The notes under the pieces were generated by a model, which saw nothing but the letters and a program-made list of their open reading frames with translations, was not told where the DNA came from and did no database searches. The position numbers and the translations under genes were made by a program. A stretch of DNA of 12,438 nucleotides from Larix sibirica (Eukaryota; Streptophyta; Pinopsida; Pinales; Pinaceae), in assembly GCA_004151065.3 (NCBI GenBank), contig NWUY0300025246.1, positions 16,733 to 29,170 of the forward strand. The letters are read 5' to 3'. Shown piece after piece: positions 8,000 through 12,438 of this stretch. The first letter of the stretch is position 1. Every line of letters starts with the position of its first letter.

Positions 8000-9410
8000 T
8001 GAAATTTTGTAATATTCTAGCCAAGAATGGTCTAGAATATTAACTCAAACTACCAATTTCAGCATACTTTTAACTAGTAAATTTTAACACTTTTTATGGT
8101 GTGCAATGTAATAATGTTGAATACTGATTCACGAGTCAAGGATGATGGGAGTGATTTTATTTTTTGGTTTTTGTATGAGAAATGTGCAGCAGCAAGATAA
8201 AACAGAGCCAATCACTAAGTCCTATGCACAAAGCACTGGAGCCTTTTAATTTTCAACAATCAGATGAATCTGATGTCTACTTCGATGTTGTTTGGGCCTT
8301 CCATCATATGCATACTAGACTTGGGAGTTTATACTGGATGTGAACAGAGGTTATGTCAGTTGTAAAAATATGTAATAGATAATGGATAATTGTTTATGGG
8401 GATTTGGGAGGCTATAGAGTGTTTTGGGAGCAAATTGGTCAAGGGCGCTAAGCAGGATTTCTCACCTAGTAGATTTCCAAACTCTCCAAAACTGGATCAG
8501 ATGGATCCAAATTATTAGGAAATGGTTTTTGGTGCTTAATTAATGTCTCAGGAACCACATACATTCAACAGAATAGAAAAGAGTCTTGTATATAAATTCT
8601 ACTGGCCAAAATGGAAAAACTAGTCATTTATTTGTGCTCAAAGAGCTAGNATGGTTCCAAAATGCCTCAGAGGCTTACAAATATTTGTTCTAGAATTAAT
8701 GGGGGTTATAATACATCACATGGAACAAAAAAAGGTTTAAATAATTGATCTTGAATAGAGAATAAATAGATTTAATAATGTATACCATCAATGCATATCT
8801 AATGCTAGAAATATTACATTATTCAGCAAATAGGCATGAAATGAGTATAAGGATATGGAACGATTCTATGGAACTGATAGGTAACTGATATCAGAGGTAT
8901 TGGATTCTGATTAAGTGTGCACTGAGTGTCCTGGGATGCACTGGAATTATCCACTGAAATTAAGTGCCTCTTTCTGGTGAAAACCCCCAATACTCCCTCC
9001 AATGATACTCTGACTGATGCACACTCAAAGATATAGTATGGATACTCAATGCTGGAATGATAGGGATATGTAGAGTATCTATCACTATATATCTAGGTGC
9101 ACTAAGTCTTCTGAGATGAACTGGACTCCTCCACTGAAATGGAGCACTTCCTTCTAATGGGGTCTTCAAAGACTATCTCCAATGGACCCTGTATGATGAT
9201 AACTCCCTGAGAGCTTGGATTATTATTAGTATAGGAGTATATGGAACTAAAAATAAACTCTCCATGGCTGAAAATTCTAAGATAATATTAGAGAAAGAGA
9301 ATTATAATAGAAGGAATGGGGCTCATCTCCCATTGATTGNAAATTATTTACCTAGGGGTTATTTTGTCCCCTTTTACCCATGGTCACTGAATTAGCCAAA
9401 ATTGGGGACA
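8000..9410. mobile_element. 1411-bp insertion in gag, probably a solo LTR
   Basis: It begins TGAAATTTTG and ends TTGGGGACA, so it has TG...CA termini in either orientation, with TGTCA on both sides. Gag sequence stops at its left edge and continues at its right edge. The interior has no gag or pol domain, only short shadow frames, as expected for an LTR. Orientation is unclear. On the + strand a TATATAAAT (8589-8597) precedes AATAAA (8761-8766). On the minus strand TATAAA (8334-8329) precedes AATAAA (8161-8156), which leaves a long U3 and a short end and gives a TGTCCCC start. A solo LTR arises by recombination between the two LTRs of a full element. It carries a diverged 180-bp tandem duplication and Ns at 8650 and 9340. 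Confidence 0.75.
8881..9240 (+). repeat. Diverged 180-bp tandem duplication inside the solo LTR
   Basis: 8881-9060 and 9061-9240 align in register with period 180. The clearest part is about 8915-9025 against 9095-9205, with shared words such as GTGCACT, TCCACTGAAAT and CTCCAATG. Identity by eye is about two thirds, without gaps over the core. Confidence 0.7.
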
Positions 9411-9415
9411 TGTCA
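9411..9415 (+). repeat. Target site duplication TGTCA, right
   Basis: TGTCA immediately after the CA terminus of the insertion; pairs with 7995-7999. Confidence 0.75.
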
Positions 9416-10335
9416 CATTTCACTTGTGGTGTTCATACAACTCTTTCATGGATGGCAGTATTTTATTAAGGTTGTTCCAATGCACCTTGACAGGTACTGC
9501 AACAAAATGGTATATTGAGTTTCCTAGTGCCTCTTACCATGATTTTTCCTCTTTAGCTATGGAATTTTTGACACATTTTTAATTTCCCATCCGCTATGAG
9601 ACTAGGAACAAAATGATGACATCATTGCATCATCAAAGTACCTCTATTTATATTTCCGGTCATATTCATGGGTGAACAAGAATGAAATGCCTCATTAATT
9701 CTAAAATCCTAGATCAATTTTTAGTAGATTGGTTCGTCGATTATTTTTTTGCCACCTATAGCCAAGAATATTGTTATGTCAAGTTCACTGACTAAGGATC
9801 AATTCCTCCTAAATGTGCAACAATTATATTTCATCTATTATCAATCTAGAACCTTATATGACATCATTCCTCATTCCCCCCATTCTTCAATAGAACCACT
9901 TAAATCTACTCCCATTCTGCATGCTAATAGGATTTTTGGTGTTATTATAAAGAACACTCTTGTGAATCATTCCGTTAATAAAATGGGCCAAATGACCATA
10001 AATTCAACCCAGGTTGCTATCCAACCCATAGCCCCATCATCTTCAGCCCCTACTCAAACCACGTAGGTCAATATAGATCAATCCACACAAACGAGTAGTG
10101 ATACTCAACAAGGGGTTTAGAAGAAAAACAAACATAAGAAAAAAAGACCAATCCAACTATCGATACCACTAAATAAGAAGGGGGATGAAAATTGACCCTT
10201 CCTTTTCCTTGCAAGATTTGTCAAGGAGACCATCCAACATATCAATGTCAACATATGGAGGAAATTCAAAATTTTATGGCTCAGTGGAGTTCCACCTCAC
10301 AACTAGTTGTCTTGAACAATAATTTTCCACAGTAA
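9412..10335 (+). pseudogene. Element B gag, core domain and zinc knuckle
   Basis: This continues the interrupted gag. The frame from 9412 reads TFHLWCSYNSFMDGS, LLRLFQCTLTGTATKWYIEF, SSLAMEFLTHF, a TAA, FPIRYETRNKM, SIYISGHIHG and LVDWFVDYFF. This is the retrotransposon gag (capsid) core with its L.G.A..WY signature. After a frameshift near 9750 it reads IAKNIVMSSSLTKDQ, FIYYQSRTLYDIIPHS (to 10066). A basic linker KKNKHKKKRP lies at about 10120-10150. A second frameshift leads to the zinc knuckle CKICQGDHPTYQC (10210-10248), a CX2CX3HX4C nucleic-acid-binding motif, and TAA at 10333-10335. All four zinc ligands are kept. Stops and frame slips show it is no longer translated whole. Confidence 0.85.
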
Positions 10336-10640
10336 TAGTTGGTAGGTTCAAATCCCTCTCCTCCACAAGGATATTAGGGGGACAAGTCCTAGTTAGGGGG
10401 TCTTTCCACCATTTTCATGTGTGAGCATGATTTTCTTTTGCAAACCTCAACTCGTAACTATGATGCTTCGGGAAATAATCCGATCGCTCCTGATCTTTCC
10501 TCATCACAACTTGTTGGATTCCTTCACATTGAAAATCCACCAGTAGAGTTATTACCTTGATTTTTGAAGGGGATTTTGAAGAAGTCTTCTCACAATCATC
10601 ATGAACGAGTGGCTCAAAACTACATCATCTTTGAGGACCT
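10336..10640 (+). pseudogene. Gag-protease linker of element B
   Basis: A frame reads HDFLLQTSTRNYD, SSSQLVGFLHIENPPVELL, a TGA, FLKGILKKSSHNHHERVAQ and NYIIFEDLTQAPYAMS. It leads smoothly into the protease region. Polar and low-complexity, as linkers of these polyproteins usually are. Confidence 0.55.
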
Positions 10641-11361
10641 CACTCAAGCACCATATGCTATGTCTAACTTAGAAGTCCTCTAAAGTTCTGCCTTCCAGGC
10701 AAAGTCATTGTTGAATGATATCGGTGGTGTCGACCTATCTGATTCAAATTTCATATCTTTTAACCTTGATCAAGTTGTATCCCATCTTCCTTCTCATGGG
10801 GCTTTCCAGATATCCGATGTATATCTCTTGTTGGAAGGATTTGGGTTCTCCCACTTTATCTCCCTCCAAAATGATGTTGCAAGCCTTTGATGGGAATTCA
10901 TTTCAACCTAAGAGGATTATTGAATATTTTCCCATTTAGTTGGGAGGCAAGACAATTAACGTCGATGTTGAGGTCATTGATTCCCATATGGATTATAATA
11001 TTCTTTTGGGAATAATTTGGACCTATGTCATGACTGCAAACTTCTGATTGATTTTTTGTATGATTAGTTTTCCTCATGATGGGAAGGTGGTCACTATTGA
11101 TCAATTAGAATTATACACTACCTAATTGAGGGCTCCTAGTGGACAAAATGTTCCTCTTGTCAATTCTTCCAACTCATCGTACTCCAGTGTTTGGGAAGGG
11201 ATTTAAAGGACTCCTCTTTGATGGGTACCTTCCATATCCCAGCCCCACTGTGTTATGTGGAATTCTCTCTGATTCACAGAGTGTCATTGATACCTATTGG
11301 ATTGAATCCTATTGAGCATGCCACTACTTCATTGAAAACACCTGATGAGTCATATCGTTGA
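10641..11361 (+). pseudogene. Aspartic protease region of element B, active site missing
   Basis: Retrotransposon proteases cleave the polyprotein. Flanks are recognisable: NLEVL, then a TAA at 10681-10683, AKSLLNDIGGVDLSDSNFIS, SHLPSHGAFQI (to about 10815). After a frame change the text is CWKDLGSPTLSPSKMMLQAF, DG, KRIIEYFPI, a TAG, GGKTINVDVEVI, MDYNILLG (about 10985-11010), SFPHDGKVVTIDQLELY and FHIPAPLCYVEFSLIHRVSL. The DYNILLG hairpin is typical of retropepsins. The D.GAS-type active-site segment expected between AFQI and WK.LGSP is absent, replaced by about ten residues, so roughly 25-30 codons are lost. Most of 10830-11361 is in one frame, with stops at about 10937, 11045, 11120 and 11200. 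Confidence 0.7.
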
Positions 11362-11436
11362 GCATGCCTTTAACAATAGTCCAAATTGGTTATCAAGCTA
11401 TCCAGACAATTATAAATATACCCTTTGATTAGTTGT
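11362..11436 (+). pseudogene. Linker remnant and deletion junction of element B
   Basis: About 11367-11412 reads MPLTIVQIGYQAIQT and matches the linker of element A near 555-600. By about 11437 the sequence has jumped to the counterpart of 3733 in element A. RT, RNase H and integrase, about 3.1 kb in element A, are missing. The exact junction lies at about 11410-11436, and I see no clear direct repeat at it. Confidence 0.6.
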
Positions 11437-11959
11437 TTATCATGCATGGTGCTTGATTTGCAGATGTTAACATCTACATCGATTTAGGTGGGCTTGGTGG
11501 ACAGTGGTGGCCTAGTACCTAGAATATCGCTTATGTTGTTTGGGTGATCTTCTCTCCCATCGATGAATTTGTAAATTCAGGGGGCATATTCTTTTGTCCT
11601 TCCATGAATAATAGTGTGGTCATTGAACTATTATTTGAATCTCTTGCTTTTGGCATATGCAGGTTAGTTGTCATGTTGGATTCCTACTTAGTGGTGTCAC
11701 AATTGAACCATGATTAATTTATTCGAAGTCATATTTTGTTACGTAAATATATGAGGGTACGTCCCCTTGAAAGATATTTTGATTATGTTGTTTAATAACA
11801 CATTCCTAGTGAGTCTAATGTGTTGGATGATTCATTAGCTAACTATGTATTGGGTTGGCATTTGTCACATTAGTCAAGCATCACATCAAATGCATGCATG
11901 TACATATACACATGGGTATTTTGCGTCATAGTGAAAACCATTTGTACAAGATAAAATAG
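11437..11959 (+). pseudogene. Second RNase H-like domain, copy 2 (element B)
   Basis: Homolog of the domain at 3700-4255. From 11514 one frame gives NIAYVVWVIFSP, NSGGIFFCPSMNN, SVVIELLFESLAFGI, MLDSYLVVSQLN, HILLRKYMRVRPLERYFDY, HIPSESNVLDDSLANY and VLGWHLSH. Stops are at 11520 and in two later places, including TAATAA. Relative to copy 1, four codons are missing just before VIEL, removing the segment where the catalytic Glu would be; the Asp in LDSYLVV and the final Asp remain. After a short frame-shifting insertion (about 11869-11879) the tail HHIKCMHVHIHMG...LRHSEN follows and ends at TAG 11957-11959, the same place as in copy 1. No integrase lies upstream in this copy. Confidence 0.8.
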
Positions 11960-11993
11960 ATTTACATATGAAAAATAGTTTTTAATGTACATC
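11437..11993 (+). repeat. 557-bp direct repeat, copy 2 (partner 3733-4289)
   Basis: Same orientation as copy 1, with the strongest match at 11879-11993 (12 mismatches in 115). Homology stops at about 11993, where the neighbouring sequences become unrelated: AT-rich tail and antisense ORF after copy 1, copia fragment after copy 2. Confidence 0.9.
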
Positions 11994-11999
11994 GATGTC

Positions 12000-12438
12000 A
12001 ATGAGGATGAAAATCCACTTTCACCACTTTGTTTCCTCCAATTCCACGATCATAACCACTTCCTTGATCATAAATAGGTGATCTTGTCGATGATCCTAGA
12101 GAACAACATTGAACATGTTCATAGCTCCATGGAGCCTCTTCTCTTTTGGCTCAAGTTTCAGAGACTCGTGATACAGAAACATTTGCAAAATATTTAGGCC
12201 ATCTAGATTGGGATGCAACTATGGATGAAGAATATCATTCCTTAATGGAGAATGATACTTGGGATATTGTACCTCTCTTGAAAGGAAGAAAACTTGTCAT
12301 ATGTAAATGTATCTATAGAAATAAGTATGCATCCAATTGAATTGTTGAAATAATTAAGGAAAGGTTAGTTGCTAAAGGACTTTCCTAAGTTGAAGGAATT
12401 AAATACAATAAAACATTTTCCCCTATCACCAAAATGAA
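12000..12438 (+). pseudogene. Ty1/copia reverse transcriptase N-terminal fragment (decayed, runs off the window)
   Basis: From 12080 one frame reads DLVDDPREQH, a TGA, LHGASSLLAQVSETRD, TETFAKYLGHLDWDATMDEE, YHSLMENDTWDIVPLLKGRK, CKCIYRNKYAS, a TGA at 12338-12340, KERLVAKGLS, a TAA at 12386-12388, and VEGIKYNKTFSPITKM at the edge. This is the start of the copia RVT_2 domain (W..AM..E...L..N.TW.LV.LP.GRK, RLVAKG..Q..G.DY..TFSPV.KM). In copia order integrase should precede it, but upstream is the gypsy repeat, so this copy is 5' truncated or inserted at about 11994-12000. Only about 120 codons are present, and the catalytic YVDD box lies beyond the window. Confidence 0.9.

Noticed and set aside
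8960-9169. Minus-strand ORF inside the solo LTR
   Set aside because: It arises across the tandem duplication, has no domain, and LTRs normally lack coding sequence.
8000-9410. The gag interruption as a spliced intron
   Set aside because: Ends are TG and CA rather than GT and AG, and a 5-bp duplication flanks it, which fits LTR insertion better.
10898-11104. Minus-strand ORF of 68 codons
   Set aside because: Shadow of the protease frame on the + strand.
1-12438. CRISPR array, prokaryotic operon, tRNA or rRNA
   Set aside because: No regularly spaced repeats, no ribosome-binding-site-led genes, and no cloverleaf or rRNA signature; the content is plant retrotransposon.

Overview
The window looks like repetitive, AT-rich nuclear DNA of a seed plant. 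It contains only decayed LTR retrotransposons: reverse transcriptase, RNase H, integrase, gag and protease remnants of one Ty3/gypsy (Tat-like) family, and a Ty1/copia fragment at the right edge. There are no bacterial-type operons, no intact host gene, no rRNA or tRNA and no CRISPR array. Three single N positions (216, 8650, 9340) suggest a draft assembly. A large-genome lineage such as a gymnosperm is plausible but is not shown by the sequence.

Layout. Positions 1-4255 are the 3' two thirds of a gypsy element (element A) on the + strand: an unrecognised reading frame (2-337), a protease-to-RT linker (510-740), RT (about 938-1830), RNase H (about 1831-2345), integrase with a GPY/F-type end (about 2460-3636), and a second RNase H-like domain downstream of integrase (about 3700-4255). 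On the opposite strand at 4374-5800 lies a decayed antisense ORF of about 440 codons. Its position between pol and the 3' end matches the extra antisense ORFs known from Tat-lineage elements. Positions 5800-7250 are mostly non-coding and may hold a decayed LTR (about 6102-6428), a primer binding site and a gag leader.

Positions 7250-11993 are the 5' part of a second copy of the same family (element B, + strand). Its gag is split by a 1411-bp insertion (8000-9410) with TG...CA ends and a 5-bp target duplication TGTCA, best read as a solo LTR of an unrelated element. Gag resumes at 9412, carries a zinc knuckle at 10210-10248 and leads into a protease region that has lost its active-site segment. 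After the linker, RT, first RNase H and integrase are absent, and the sequence jumps to a second copy of the post-integrase RNase H domain (11437-11959). At about 11994 the gypsy sequence ends and a copia RT fragment (about 12000-12438) begins and runs off the window.

How it fits together. The two RNase H blocks (3733-4289 and 11437-11993) form a long direct repeat. With the order pol, antisense ORF, possible LTR, gag, protease, this suggests two tandem or recombined copies of one family, later pruned by deletion and broken by a nested LTR and a copia fragment. Everything is pseudogenised by frameshifts and stops, several at positions where the family has glutamine. I see no undescribed functional system. 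The features most worth following are the antisense ORF with its possible intron, the post-integrase RNase H with a conserved His/Met-rich tail, and the nested solo LTR.
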